NCBI RefSeq assembly: GCF_014647115.1 | Contig: NZ_BMOO01000004.1 | Location: 248,001 to 312,000, forward strand | DNA length: 64,000 bases | Direction: 5' to 3' | Source of the DNA: Halarchaeum rubridurum | GTDB taxonomy: Archaea > Halobacteriota > Halobacteria > Halobacteriales > Halobacteriaceae | In this document: one piece after another, positions 1-9,545 of the stretch | Layout: each line of letters opens with the position of its first letter | Numbering within the stretch: position 1 is the first letter of the stretch | Translations under genes and position numbers: made by a program | The notes under the pieces: model-generated | What the model was told of the DNA's origin: nothing | The model's input: only the letters and a program-made list of their open reading frames with translations | Database searches by the model: none

Positions 1-2671
1 ACTGCGTTTCGAGTTCGCTGAGGGCGTTGATCAGCCGCCGCTGGAGGTAGCCGGACTTGGAGGTCCGGACCGCCGTGTCGACGAGGCCCTCACGGCCGCC
101 CATCGCGTGGAAGAAGAACTCCTTCGGGTTCAGCCCCGAGGTGTAGGAGGACTCCACGAAGCCGTGGGCCTCCGCGGAGAGGTCGTTCGGCTTGTAGTGG
201 CTGAGCGTGCGGTCCTCGTAGCCGCGGTTGATACGCTCGCCGCGCACGGCCTGCTGGCCGACGCAGCCCGCCATCTGCGTGAGGTTCAGCATCGAGCCAC
301 GCGCCCCGGACTCGGCCATGACGACCGCGGGGTTCGTGTCCTCGAAGTGGTCGCCCGCGATGTCGCCGGCGGAGTCGCGGGCCTTCCCGAGCGTCTGCAT
401 GATCTTCATCTCGAGGGTCTCGTCGACCGTCCGGCCGGGCAGGCTCTCCAGGTCGCCGGCCTCGTAGGAGTCGATGAGCTCCTCGACGCGCTCGTAGGCG
501 TTGTCGATGGCGTCGTCGATGCGCTCCTGGGCCTCCGCCGAGATGGACTCGTCGTCGATCCCGATGGAGAAACCGAAGTGCATGATGGCGCGCATCGCCA
601 GCGCCGCGACCTCGTTGATGAAGATGCGGGCGCGCGTCGCGCCGTACACCTTCATGATGGTGTCGACGATGTCGCTGCCGAACTCGCCGACGCCGTCCTC
701 GTCGATGGTCCCCTCGATGAGCTGGCCGTCCTCGATGACGACGTCCTCGCCCGTGCTCGACTTGAACTCGAGGTTGAGGTCGTCGGGGAGGAGCTCACTG
801 AACAGCGTGTAGCCGGTCCAGTACTCCGCGCCGTCGTCGTCGACGCCGTCCGCGGGCGGGAGTTCGTCGATCCGGGTCTGACGCAGCAGGTCGAGCGCCT
901 GTGTCTCGTTGAACCGCGGGTTGTCGTGCGTCAGGAGGTACATCCCGGAGATGTGGTCCTGAATCGCGCCGATGATGTTCTCACCGAAGCGCGGGCTCAG
1001 AATCTGCTCCTGCACGCGCATCAGGACGCGGGCTTCCGCGCGGGCCTCCTCGTTCTGGAGGGCGTGCATGTTCATCTCGTCGCCGTCGAAGTCGGCGTTG
1101 TACGGCGGACAGACGACGGTGTTCAGCCGGAAGGTCTTGTACGGCATCACGACGACCTCGTGGGCCATGATGGACATCCGGTGGAGCGACGGCTGGCGGT
1201 TGAAGATCACGATGTCGCCGTCGATGAGGTGGCGCTGGACCTCCCAGCCCGTCTCGATGCGCTCGGCGAGCTCTTCACAGACCTTCTCGGTGACGCGCAC
1301 GCGACGCCCGTCCGGTCGCTTCACGTAGTTCGCGCCGGGGTGGCCCTCGGGGCCGTTGCGGACGTACTGGCGCGCGCGCTCGATGTTCTGCTCGTTGACG
1401 ACCATCGTCTGCGTCATCTCGCGCGCGACGCGCTCGGGGACGCCGACCTCGTTCAGGGAGAGGGTCGGGTCCGGGCTGATGACGGTCCGGGCGGAGAAGT
1501 TCACGCGCTTCCCGGAGAGCGACCCGCGGAAGCGACCCTCCTTGCCCTTCAGACGCTGGGAGAGTGTCTTCAGGGGCCGGCCGGAGCGGTGGCGCGCCGG
1601 CGGCGTCCCCGAAATCTCGTTGTCCATGAACGTCGTGACGTGGTACTGGAGGAGCTCCCAGAGGTCCTCGATGATCAGCTGTGGCGCACCCGCCTCGCGG
1701 TTCTCCATGAACCGCTGGTTGATGCGGATGATGTCCACGAGCTTGTGCGTGAGGTCGTCCTCGCTGCGCTGACCGTTGTCCAGCGTGATGGAGGGACGCG
1801 CCGTGACGGGCGGCACCGGGAGGACGGTGAGAATCATCCACTCGGGGCGAGACTTCTCCGAGTCGACGCCGAGCACTTCGAGGTCGTCGCCCGGGATGTC
1901 CTCGAACCAGTCCCGGATGTCGCTCGGCATCAGCTTGTTCATGTCCTCCGTCGTCAGCTCCGCGCCGATGGCCTTCTCGATGGCCTTGCGGTCGTCCTCG
2001 CGCGGGCGGAACTCGCCGCTGAGTATCTCGTTGATGCGCGAGATGTCGATGTCCGTCTCCTCGGCGAGCGCCTGCGGGCTGATGCCCGCGTCGTCCTCGT
2101 CGGGGTCCGGCTGCATCGCGCTCGCGATGCGCTCCGAGTAGTCCGAGGCGAGGACCTGCTGGACCTCGTAGTACGTCGTCGGCTTCTCGTGTTTGACGTC
2201 GTACTGGGCCTCCCCGCAGTAGGGGCAGTTCGACTTCTTGCGCGCCTCCCGGATGGCGGCCTTCGTGACGTCGGAGACGTCCTGGCGCAGCCCGCGCGTC
2301 CGTTCGAGGTCGTCGCTGTACTCCTCCATCACCTCCTCGGTGAGGAGCAGCCGGGAGCAGCTCCGGCAGGTACCTCGCAGGAGCCGTCGAATGAGCTTCG
2401 AGAAGCCGACGTGGATGACGGGCGCGGCGAGCTCGATGTGGCCGAAGTGGCCGTTACAGGAGCCCGAGCGGTTCCCGCAGGTCTTACACTCCAACCCGGG
2501 GTCGATGACGCCCAGACGCGGGTCCATCAGCCCCATGTCGATGGGGAACCCGTCGTCGTCGTAGGTGTCGGCCGTGATGACCTTCGTCGCGCTCATCTCG
2601 CGGTACTCCTCCGGGTCCATCAGCCCGAAGCTGATCTCCCCGATCTCCTTCGGTGATTGTCCTGATGACAT
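1..2671 (-). CDS. rpoA1: DNA-directed RNA polymerase subunit A' (partial, C-terminus off the window)
   Basis: Largest catalytic subunit (N-terminal part) of the archaeal RNA polymerase. About 890 residues are present from the ATG at 2671; the frame is still open at base 1. Near the N-terminus a zinc-binding cluster is visible (C62-x2-C65, C72, H75), followed by a second CxxC pair region (CRSC, CPYC). The invariant Mg-binding motif NADFDGD lies at residues 525-531. It is the last gene seen of the rpoH-rpoB2-rpoB1-rpoA1 operon; only three bases separate the rpoB1 stop from this start. The A'' subunit gene would be expected next, beyond the window edge. Confidence 0.98.
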   Translation of the reverse strand, partial: MSSGQSPKEIGEISFGLMDPEEYREMSATKVITADTYDDDGFPIDMGLMDPRLGVIDPGLECKTCGNRSGSCNGHFGHIELAAPVIHVGFSKLIRRLLRGTCRSCSRLLLTEEVMEEYSDDLERTRGLRQDVSDVTKAAIREARKKSNCPYCGEAQYDVKHEKPTTYYEVQQVLASDYSERIASAMQPDPDEDDAGISPQALAEETDIDISRINEILSGEFRPREDDRKAIEKAIGAELTTEDMNKLMPSDIRDWFEDIPGDDLEVLGVDSEKSRPEWMILTVLPVPPVTARPSITLDNGQRSEDDLTHKLVDIIRINQRFMENREAGAPQLIIEDLWELLQYHVTTFMDNEISGTPPARHRSGRPLKTLSQRLKGKEGRFRGSLSGKRVNFSARTVISPDPTLSLNEVGVPERVAREMTQTMVVNEQNIERARQYVRNGPEGHPGANYVKRPDGRRVRVTEKVCEELAERIETGWEVQRHLIDGDIVIFNRQPSLHRMSIMAHEVVVMPYKTFRLNTVVCPPYNADFDGDEMNMHALQNEEARAEARVLMRVQEQILSPRFGENIIGAIQDHISGMYLLTHDNPRFNETQALDLLRQTRIDELPPADGVDDDGAEYWTGYTLFSELLPDDLNLEFKSSTGEDVVIEDGQLIEGTIDEDGVGEFGSDIVDTIMKVYGATRARIFINEVAALAMRAIMHFGFSIGIDDESISAEAQERIDDAIDNAYERVEELIDSYEAGDLESLPGRTVDETLEMKIMQTLGKARDSAGDIAGDHFEDTNPAVVMAESGARGSMLNLTQMAGCVGQQAVRGERINRGYEDRTLSHYKPNDLSAEAHGFVESSYTSGLNPKEFFFHAMGGREGLVDTAVRTSKSGYLQRRLINALSELETQ

Positions 2672-2674
2672 GTG

Positions 2675-4501
2675 TTAGACGGCGTCCTCGAGTTCGAGGC
2701 GCGGCGCGATGCCGAGCGCCTTCATCTCGTCGAGTAGGAGCTTGAACGCGTAGCTCATCTCGATGTTGTGCACGTCGGTCTCCTCCCCGCAGTTCGGGCA
2801 GTAGACGCGACGCTGTTCTCTGTTCTCCACGGCGGTCATCCCGCAGTTCCCGCAGATGTGGACGTACTCCTGGTCGGAGGATTCGAGCAGGCGCTCTTTG
2901 AGCACCATCGCGGCGCCGTGCCCGATGACGGTGTCACGCTCCATCTCCCCGAGGCGGAGACCACCCTCGCGGGCGCGCCCCTCGGTCGGCTGGCGCGTCA
3001 GCACCTGGACCGGCCCCTTGGAGCGGGCGTGCACCTTGTTCGAGACCATGTGGTAGAGCTTGTGGTAGAAGATGTTCCCCACGAAAATCTGGGCCTCGAT
3101 CTTCTCGCCGGAGACGCCCGAGTAGAGCTGTTCCTTCCCGGAGGAGTCGAAGCCGTGGGCCTCGAGCGTCCCCCGAATCTCCTCCTCGTCCTCGCCGGTG
3201 AAGGCGGTCCCGTCGACGGTCCGCCCGTCGAGCGCGCCCGCCTTCCCGCCGAGCATCTCCAGCACGTGGCCGACCGTCATGCGCGACGGCAGGGCGTGCG
3301 GGTTCACGATCAGGTCGGGCACGACGCCCTCCTCCGTGAACGGCATGTCCTCGTGCGGCGCGAGGTGGCCGATGACGCCCTTCTGACCGTGCCGGGACGC
3401 GAACTTGTCGCCGAGTTCCGGGACGCGCTCGTCACGGACGCTCACCTTGGCGAGTTTGCTCCCGTCCTCGCCCTCCATGAGCGTGACCGTGTCGACGACG
3501 CCGTCCTCGCCCGAGCGCATCGTGACGGACGTCTCGCGGCGCTTCTGCGGGCTCAGCCCCGCCATGTCGTCCGGCTCTTCGAGGAACCGTGGGGGGGAGG
3601 TTTTCCCGAGCAGGACGGAGTTCTCGTCCACCTGCGTCTCGGGGTTGACCATCCCGTCGTCGTCGAGGTGCGTGTACGCGTCCTCGCCGCGCGACCCCCG
3701 AACGTCCTCGCCGGGGACCTCGAAGCGGTCCTCCTGGCCACCGGGATAGCGGCGTTCCTCGCCCTCGTAGGTGCGGAAGAAGTGCGAGCGGCCGAGCGCG
3801 CGCTCGACGGAGCCCTTGTTCATCACGAGGGCGTCCTCGATGTTGAACCCCTCGTAGGACATGACGGCGACCGTGAAGTTCTGCCCCGCGGGGCGGTCGT
3901 CGTAGCCGATCTGCTCGGTGGTCTGGGTGTTGACCATCGCCGCCTGGGGGTAGTGCATGATGTGCTGGCGGGTGTCCGGGCGGATGCGGTAGTTCGCCGC
4001 CGGCAGCCCCAGGCTCTGTTTCATCATCCCCGCGCCCATCGTGATACGCGGCGAGGCGTTGTGCTCGGGGTAGGGGACCATCCCCGCACCGATCCCGAAG
4101 ATGAGCTGCGGGTCGATCTCCAAGTGGGTGTGGTCCTCCGTGAGGTCGTCCTCCTCGACGGCGACGAGGATGTCCTCCTCCTCCTCGGCGTCGATGAACT
4201 CGACCTTGCCCTCGTCGACGAGGTCCTCGAAGTCGCGTTCGCCGTTCTGCACGGCCTCGACGTCGGACTCGTCGGCAATCGTCTCGCCGTCCTCGACGAC
4301 GAGCAGCGGGCGCCGGGCGCGACCGGCGTCCGCGTTCACGATGACCTCGCGGGTCCGGTCTTTCACCGAGACGTTCACCATCTCGGAGACGTCGCCGCGG
4401 CGGCGGGCTTCACGTATCTGCTCGGCGAGCTCGTAGGGGTCCGGGTGGGTCCCGACGAGGCTCCCGTTGACGTAGACTTTCGCGTCTCGTGCCTGACTCA
4501 T
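2675..4501 (-). CDS. rpoB1: DNA-directed RNA polymerase subunit B'
   Basis: C-terminal half of the second-largest RNA polymerase subunit, 608 residues. In haloarchaea the beta-like subunit is split into B'' and B', and this is the B' part. It carries the conserved [12 protein letters not shown] segment of the catalytic core and a C-terminal zinc ribbon (CGNCGM ... CPNCGE). The start at 4501 lies three bases after the rpoB2 stop, and the stop lies three bases before rpoA1, so the subunits are cotranscribed and probably translated at similar levels. The long stretches of Asp/Glu are normal for a salt-in proteome. Confidence 0.98.
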   Translation of the reverse strand: MSQARDAKVYVNGSLVGTHPDPYELAEQIREARRRGDVSEMVNVSVKDRTREVIVNADAGRARRPLLVVEDGETIADESDVEAVQNGERDFEDLVDEGKVEFIDAEEEEDILVAVEEDDLTEDHTHLEIDPQLIFGIGAGMVPYPEHNASPRITMGAGMMKQSLGLPAANYRIRPDTRQHIMHYPQAAMVNTQTTEQIGYDDRPAGQNFTVAVMSYEGFNIEDALVMNKGSVERALGRSHFFRTYEGEERRYPGGQEDRFEVPGEDVRGSRGEDAYTHLDDDGMVNPETQVDENSVLLGKTSPPRFLEEPDDMAGLSPQKRRETSVTMRSGEDGVVDTVTLMEGEDGSKLAKVSVRDERVPELGDKFASRHGQKGVIGHLAPHEDMPFTEEGVVPDLIVNPHALPSRMTVGHVLEMLGGKAGALDGRTVDGTAFTGEDEEEIRGTLEAHGFDSSGKEQLYSGVSGEKIEAQIFVGNIFYHKLYHMVSNKVHARSKGPVQVLTRQPTEGRAREGGLRLGEMERDTVIGHGAAMVLKERLLESSDQEYVHICGNCGMTAVENREQRRVYCPNCGEETDVHNIEMSYAFKLLLDEMKALGIAPRLELEDAV

Positions 4502-4504
4502 GTG

Positions 4505-6070
4505 TTAATCGTCCGCGGGCGCGTCGGTCTCGTGTTGCAGGCCGGGCACTCCCTCCACGCCCATCGAGGAGAGTTCGGCTTTCAGGTCCTGTTCGTCGTC
4601 CACGTTCTGTGAGAGCTCCATCGCCTGCGCGAAGTTCTTCACGAGCCCACAGTTCGGCCCCTCCGGGGTCTCGGAGGGACAGATGCGACCCCACTGGGTC
4701 GCGTGCAGGTCGCGCGCCTCGAAGTGGGGCTGCGACCGCGAGAGCGGGCTTCGGAGCCGCCGGAGGTGCGAGAGGACCCCCATGTGGTCGGTCCGGTCGA
4801 CGAGCTGGGAGACGCCGGAGCGCCCACCGACCCAGTTGCCCGTGGCAATCGGGTGCTCCAGGCGCTCGGTCAGCACGTCCGAGCGGACCACCGTGTTGAC
4901 GGTGAGCTGTCGGTTACGCATGTTCGCGCGTTCGAGCTGGTACTTCACGTCGCGCGAGAGCTTGTTGAGCGCCGTCCGGAAGAGGTCCTTCATCAGGTCG
5001 CCGCTGACCTTCAGACGCTTGTTGGCGTAGTGGTCCTTGTCGTCGGCCTCGCGGCGGTCGAGCGCGAGCTCGAAGCACGCCTCGGCCATCCGACAGAGGT
5101 AGTAGGCCTTGTTGATGCGCGTCTCCTCGTCCTCGACGCCCTCCTCGTGCAGGTGCGGGAGGAGGTAGCGGTCGATGACGTAGTTCGCGCGCTTGAGCTG
5201 GTAGTCCTTGCCCTGCCCGGAGGCGACGCGCTTCCCGAGCGTCTCGATGGCCTCGGCCTCCGTCTGGACGTCGGCCTCCTCTAAGTTCTCCAGCATGAAC
5301 TTCACGATCTCCGGGTCGTCGGAGACGCGGTGGACGATCTCCTCGTCGGATTCGAGACCGAGCGCCCGCACGAGCGTCACGAAGTTGATCGACCCCGAGA
5401 CGGAGGGGAACGAGACTTCGAGGATACCCGAGCGGTTGCGCTCGCAGAGCACGAGGGCGCGATAGCCCCGGCGCTGGCTGAAGGTCTTGGCGACCTGAAT
5501 CTCGTCGCCGTACTTCGTGTCGTACTCGGCGAGAATCTTGTTCGGCGCGAGGTCCTCCGAGGTCATCAGCACGCGCTCGGAGCCGTTGACGATGAAGTAG
5601 CCGCCGGGGTCGGCGGGGTCCTCGCCGATGTCGACGAGCTCCTCATCACTGAAGTCCGCGATGTTGCACTTCGAGGAGCCGACCATGATCGGCATCCGGC
5701 CGACCTTCGTCTCGGTCGTGTCGAGGACCGTCTCCTCTTCTTCCTCGCCGCCGCGCACGATGCTCATCTCCATGAACACGGGCGCGGAGTAGGTGATGTT
5801 GCGCAGACGGGCCTCCTGCGGGTAGAGGAGCTCCTCGGAGCCGTCGGCCTCGCGGACGCGCGGCGTCGTCACGCGGACGTCGCCGAGCTCCACGAAGACC
5901 GGCTCCTGGTCCTCCTTGTCACCGATGTCCGTCTCGATGCGGCCCTTCTCGGTGACGACGTCCTGCATCCCCCGTTCGAGGAAGGAGTTGAACGAGCGGT
6001 AGTGGTGTTCTGCGAGCCGTTCCTTCGAGAAGTACTCTCTCGACAGCTTGCGTCGGTCTTCCTGTTGCAT
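4505..6070 (-). CDS. rpoB2: DNA-directed RNA polymerase subunit B''
   Basis: N-terminal half of the split second-largest RNA polymerase subunit, 521 residues. Recognisable beta-subunit segments include GGYFIVNGSERV and, near the C-terminus, HPIATGNWVGGRSG followed by CPSETPEGPNCGLVKN. The protein ends shortly after this motif, which is the usual archaeal split point. The ATG at 6068-6070 shares one base with the rpoH stop codon (TAATG), which indicates translational coupling. Ordinary for the family. Confidence 0.98.
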   Translation of the reverse strand: MQQEDRRKLSREYFSKERLAEHHYRSFNSFLERGMQDVVTEKGRIETDIGDKEDQEPVFVELGDVRVTTPRVREADGSEELLYPQEARLRNITYSAPVFMEMSIVRGGEEEEETVLDTTETKVGRMPIMVGSSKCNIADFSDEELVDIGEDPADPGGYFIVNGSERVLMTSEDLAPNKILAEYDTKYGDEIQVAKTFSQRRGYRALVLCERNRSGILEVSFPSVSGSINFVTLVRALGLESDEEIVHRVSDDPEIVKFMLENLEEADVQTEAEAIETLGKRVASGQGKDYQLKRANYVIDRYLLPHLHEEGVEDEETRINKAYYLCRMAEACFELALDRREADDKDHYANKRLKVSGDLMKDLFRTALNKLSRDVKYQLERANMRNRQLTVNTVVRSDVLTERLEHPIATGNWVGGRSGVSQLVDRTDHMGVLSHLRRLRSPLSRSQPHFEARDLHATQWGRICPSETPEGPNCGLVKNFAQAMELSQNVDDEQDLKAELSSMGVEGVPGLQHETDAPADD

Positions 6071-6297
6071 TATTCGATGACCAGTCGGTACACGATGGCT
6101 TCGTCCGTGGTTCGGGAGTCGCGCACGACCTTCACGACGTCGCCGATTTCGGCGTCGTCTGGCAGCGCGGGGTCGCGGCGTTTGATCTTCGGAAGCGACG
6201 TCCGCTCGACGTCGTACTCCTCAAGGACGTCCTCTACCTCGTCCTCCGGCAGGACGGTATGGTCGGGCACGAGTTCGTGTTGGCTTTCATCTACCAT
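6070..6297 (-). CDS. rpoH: DNA-directed RNA polymerase subunit H
   Basis: Small RNA polymerase subunit H (homologue of the C-terminal domain of eukaryotic RPB5), 75 residues, a typical archaeal length. The core carries the family signature [11 protein letters not shown] followed by [10 protein letters not shown] and a short C-terminal strand IVYRLVIE. It is the first gene of the RNA polymerase operon. Upstream on the minus strand a weak TATA-like CTTAAC is visible near 6366-6371, so the transcript probably has a leader of several tens of bases; this promoter assignment is tentative. Confidence 0.95.
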   Translation of the reverse strand: MVDESQHELVPDHTVLPEDEVEDVLEEYDVERTSLPKIKRRDPALPDDAEIGDVVKVVRDSRTTDEAIVYRLVIE

Positions 6298-6470
6298 GGG
6301 TGCACCTGGGTGGGGGCAGAAGCGGCTCTCACGAGATACTACAGTACCTTTGACGCCCGCAGACGTTAAGTCTTGTCAACTCCGTCCGCGCGTGCGGAGT
6401 CGTCGCAAGAGACGACCCGACGAAATCGTTGGCTGTCAACAGCTACCGCGGAGGGGGTCGGAAAGAAAGT

Positions 6471-6477
6471 CTTAATT
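6471..6477 (+). promoter_or_regulatory. TATA-like box of tRNA-Asp
   Basis: The AT-rich heptamer CTTAATT lies 33-39 bases before the mature tRNA-Asp 5' end in an otherwise GC-rich stretch. The spacing fits a TATA box that starts transcription a few bases ahead of the tRNA. Confidence 0.5.
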
Positions 6478-6509
6478 AGTTCACCCGGCTACGAAGAGAT
6501 GCGTTCGAA

Positions 6510-6582
6510 GCCCGGATGGTGTAGTGGCCCATCATACGACCCTGTCACGGTCGTGACGCGGGTTCAAATCCCGCTCCGGGCG
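6510..6582 (+). tRNA. tRNA-Asp (GTC)
   Basis: Full cloverleaf. Acceptor arm GCCCGGA (6510-6516) pairs with TCCGGGC (6575-6581), with discriminator G at 6582. The anticodon stem CGACC/GGTCG encloses CTGTCAC, giving anticodon GTC, and the T-arm contains GGTTCAAATCC. CCA is not encoded. The gene stands alone between the divergent RNA polymerase operon and the convergent archaeosortase gene. Confidence 0.97.
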
Positions 6583-6830
6583 CTTTCTCGACGGAACTCA
6601 CCCCGTACGTGACCGCTGTGTGTCACACCCACCGTTCTTCCCGACCATCACCCGCGAGCGACAGCCTCGCGTGCCGTCGCCCGAACGCAGTCGCCAAGCG
6701 ACGGCCCCGCGGCTCGTCGTCGCGCATCGCGGCGTCGGCGGTGTCACCGCGCCCGGTCTCAGTCTATGCGGCTCGAAGCGGAGGGGCGGCGCGCTCTATC
6801 GACGACGAGAAGAGGTGAGCGAGCGAGCAA
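6583..6830. other. Intergenic region without recognised gene
   Basis: GC-rich spacer between tRNA-Asp and the end of the archaeosortase gene. Open frames here show no recognisable protein. A GAGCGAGCGAGC-like run lies directly before the archaeosortase stop, similar in style to the hairpin-rich gene tails elsewhere in the window but without a clear stem-loop. Confidence 0.4.
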
Positions 6831-7733
6831 TCAGTCGCGCTGGGTGACGTCGTACTCCTTCCCGGTGGCGAGATAGAGGAGGTCGCGCACGACCGTCCCG
6901 AGCTCGGGGAGGAGTCGGAGCAGGACGAAGGTCAGCGCGACGAGTGCGACGACGGAGAGCGACTGGGCGATGACGCGGTCGGCCATGTAGTAGGAGGTGA
7001 TACCGGTCTGAGTGGGGCTGAAGACGAGTTCGACGAAGCGACGCGAGAGCGCGCCCTCGAACCACTGGTTGCCGTGCGCGATGGCGATGAAGGAGACGCG
7101 GACGACGTTCAGCCCGTAGATGACGGGGACGGCGATGCCGAGCGCGAGCAGCCGGCGGCGAATCGGGGCGCGGAGCGCGATGATGACGCCGGCGACGAGC
7201 GAGATGCTCCCGATGCCGGTGCACGCGAGGAGGACTTCGAGCAGGTAGCGATGACCGTCGACGACGTAGAGGAACGCGTGCGGGAAGCCGGTGTGTGAGG
7301 ACTCGACGGTCGGGCCGGTGAGGACCTGCGGGTGGTAGCCGAGGGCACGCTGGAGCCACGCACCGTGGCGCGCCGTCATGGCTATCAGCGCCCGCTGGAC
7401 GCTGTCGACCGTGAGCACGGGGAGGTAGATGAGCCCCATGACGGCGACGGCGCGCGAGAGTATCATGAGCGACGGCCGGGTGGCGGAGACGAGGTACGCG
7501 ACGTAGAGCGATCCGGGGACCGCGGCGGCGATGAGCACCGTCTCGATGACGCTCTTCTGTTCGAACCAGAAGTGCGGGACGAGGAGCGCCCAGAAGAGCG
7601 CGAACAACACCCACGAGACGCCGGCGACGCGGCGCGCGGCGGTGTGGTAGTCGTCGCGGGTGGCGAGGAGGGCGCTCGCGGCGAACAGCCCGACGACGAT
7701 CCACGCGAGGGTGTCGGTGGTTTCGAGCGCCAT
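6831..7733 (-). CDS. artA: Archaeosortase A (PGF-CTERM protein processing)
   Basis: Integral membrane cysteine transpeptidase-like enzyme that recognises the C-terminal PGF-CTERM tripartite signal of surface proteins, removes it and links the protein to a lipid. The product has 300 residues with about eight hydrophobic segments. The expected catalytic residues fall in the conserved contexts: Cys171 (LLACTGIGSIS), Arg212 (GLNVVRVSF) and Arg253 (MADRVIAQS), close in spacing to the characterised Haloferax enzyme. Two PGF-CTERM S-layer proteins lie 5-15 kb upstream. The gene has its own leaderless promoter (ATATAC about 27 bases before the ATG) and is monocistronic or weakly linked to the preceding COG1361 gene. 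Confidence 0.92.
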   Translation of the reverse strand: MALETTDTLAWIVVGLFAASALLATRDDYHTAARRVAGVSWVLFALFWALLVPHFWFEQKSVIETVLIAAAVPGSLYVAYLVSATRPSLMILSRAVAVMGLIYLPVLTVDSVQRALIAMTARHGAWLQRALGYHPQVLTGPTVESSHTGFPHAFLYVVDGHRYLLEVLLACTGIGSISLVAGVIIALRAPIRRRLLALGIAVPVIYGLNVVRVSFIAIAHGNQWFEGALSRRFVELVFSPTQTGITSYYMADRVIAQSLSVVALVALTFVLLRLLPELGTVVRDLLYLATGKEYDVTQRD

Positions 7734-7757
7734 ACGCAGCGGGTTGGGCGTTCGAGA

Positions 7758-7763
7758 GTATAT
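7758..7763 (-). promoter_or_regulatory. TATA box of artA
   Basis: On the minus strand ATATAC is centred about 27 bases before the artA ATG at 7733. This is the spacing expected for a leaderless haloarchaeal transcript that starts at the initiation codon. Confidence 0.55.
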
Positions 7764-7835
7764 GGATGACGGTCGAACGAGCGACGGGCGAAGGGAGAAG
7801 CGACGACGACTGCGAGGAACGCGTTACTGCCGGGC

Positions 7836-9521
7836 CTAGGCCTCGCCGTCCTCGTCCTCGTCGGGCGAGCGGCGCTTCCAGATGAATGCGCCGAGGAGAA
7901 TGCCGATGAGGATGATCGCGCCGCCGCCGATGGGGAGGAGCGGCAGCGAGGAGCTCGGCGAGATGCTGACCGGAACGGTGTACGACGTGGTCGTCCGCGT
8001 CACGCCGTTCGGCCGGTCGTAGTTGACGACAACGTCGAGCGGGTAGGTCGTGCCGCCGGCGACGCCGGCCGCGCTCACGGCGTACGTCACATTCGTCGAC
8101 TCGCCGGGTTCGAGCGTCCCGATCACGCTCGTCCGGTAGTTGCTCTCGATCGGCCGCTCGAAGTATTGGCTGTCGAAGACGATACTCGGCTTGATGTTGT
8201 GGAGCGTCGTGTCGCCGTTGTTCGTCACCTGGAAGGTGAGCTCACTCCAGTCGGAGTCCTTCGGCGTGTCACCGCGGGTGCCGGCGGGGATTTTGTTCAC
8301 CGCCGTGATGTCGAAGATCGACTTGTAGGGACCGACGGCTGCGTGGACCTCGTGGACGTCGCTCGTGTAGGTGTCGTCCTGCTCGTTGTCATAGTGGACG
8401 GCGAGTTCGACGGGAAGTGAGCTCAGGTTCGCGGTCTTCGGGACCGTGCCGCCGTCGAAGGAGAAGAATCCGCTCTCGCCGGCGTCGAGGTCGGGGAGCG
8501 AGACGGCACGCTGATCGAAGGAGAATGCCGAGTCGTTGTTCGCGACGACGAGCGTGGCGTCGTGGATCGGCTCGGGCCCAGTGTTCGTCACGGTCCCGGT
8601 GAGCGTCCCGTCGCCGCGGCCGATCCGCAGCGTGCTCTCGATGTCGTCGACGGTGAAGGTTTGCTCGGGCCGGGGGCGGAACGTCGTGAGGAGCCGATTG
8701 GACTGCCGGGTGACACCGTCCGCGTCCGCGAACGTGATGTCCACGGGAACGGAGTAGTTGTGGACGTCCGCGATATCGTCGACGGCGGTGTCGTAGGTGA
8801 GCGTCTTCGTCTCACCGGGCTCCCAGCGATCGACGGAAGCGCTCGCCGAGCGCCCGGACGACCCGAACGTGACGGCCTGCGTCTGCGAGGAAACCTTCAC
8901 GTCCGCATTGGTGGCGACCTCGGAGCCGACGTTTTTGATCGAGACGCTGTACGTCCCGCGCTGATTGATGCGGGCGTCCGTCGAGTGATTCACGACCTGG
9001 AACTGCGCGCGGTCGCGGACGACGACCGGCACGTCGAACGTCACGTCGCGCGTGTAGTCAGTGTACCGCGGCTGGGAAGGGCCATAGCGGACCTCCGCGG
9101 TGTAGGTGTACGACGCGTGGACGGTGAGGTGGTACGTTCCGGGCTCTGCGTCCTCGGGGACGGTGATGTCTATCCCGTACGGACCGTTGACCCCGTCACC
9201 GATGTCCCCGGCGGGGTACTGCTTCGTGTGGACGGTGATCGGACTGTCACCCCCGGAGACCGAGAGCCTCGTCGCGCGGGCGGTCTTCACCCGCTCCTGG
9301 TAGTTCGCGTTCCCACCCTGCGTGATGACGCCGTCGTTCTGTACGTAGAGGTCCAGCGTCGCCTCCGTCCCCGTCGTGAACTCGTTGTCCACCACCGAGG
9401 CGTGGAGGTCCGGGTGTCCCGCAACCGTGTTGTTGGTCTGCAGGGCCGAGGCGGTCAGCGGTGCAGCGCTCAACAGAAGGAGCGCGATGACTGCACTCGT
9501 GATGTATCGTTCGTGCTGCAT
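7836..9521 (-). CDS. COG1361-type exoplasmic membrane-anchored protein partnered with MFS exporter
   Basis: 561 residues. An N-terminal signal peptide (ends near ...LTASALQ) is followed by about four immunoglobulin-like NEW/CARDB-type repeats with the recurrent xNxGxE and LEPGESxxVxY motifs, one hydrophobic segment near residues 525-547, and a short basic then acidic tail (WKRRSPDEDEDGEA). It is therefore exposed outside the cell and anchored by one C-terminal helix. Its N-terminal domain is clearly homologous to that of the protein at 25306-26925 (shared DNxF, NDGxIxQGG and KTA patterns). The gene starts 24 bases after the MFS exporter stop, so the two are one transcription unit. The molecular function is unknown; association with the exporter is inferred from context. 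Confidence 0.8.
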   Translation of the reverse strand: MQHERYITSAVIALLLLSAAPLTASALQTNNTVAGHPDLHASVVDNEFTTGTEATLDLYVQNDGVITQGGNANYQERVKTARATRLSVSGGDSPITVHTKQYPAGDIGDGVNGPYGIDITVPEDAEPGTYHLTVHASYTYTAEVRYGPSQPRYTDYTRDVTFDVPVVVRDRAQFQVVNHSTDARINQRGTYSVSIKNVGSEVATNADVKVSSQTQAVTFGSSGRSASASVDRWEPGETKTLTYDTAVDDIADVHNYSVPVDITFADADGVTRQSNRLLTTFRPRPEQTFTVDDIESTLRIGRGDGTLTGTVTNTGPEPIHDATLVVANNDSAFSFDQRAVSLPDLDAGESGFFSFDGGTVPKTANLSSLPVELAVHYDNEQDDTYTSDVHEVHAAVGPYKSIFDITAVNKIPAGTRGDTPKDSDWSELTFQVTNNGDTTLHNIKPSIVFDSQYFERPIESNYRTSVIGTLEPGESTNVTYAVSAAGVAGGTTYPLDVVVNYDRPNGVTRTTTSYTVPVSISPSSSLPLLPIGGGAIILIGILLGAFIWKRRSPDEDEDGEA

Positions 9522-9545
9522 GTGTGGTGTGTGTCCGTGGTATCG

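Noticed and set aside
107-2656. Long plus-strand open frame across rpoA1
   Set aside because: It is the antisense shadow of a highly conserved gene in GC-rich DNA. The same reasoning removes the long frames opposite rpoB1, the S-layer genes, the M32/M20 peptidase genes and ABCE1.
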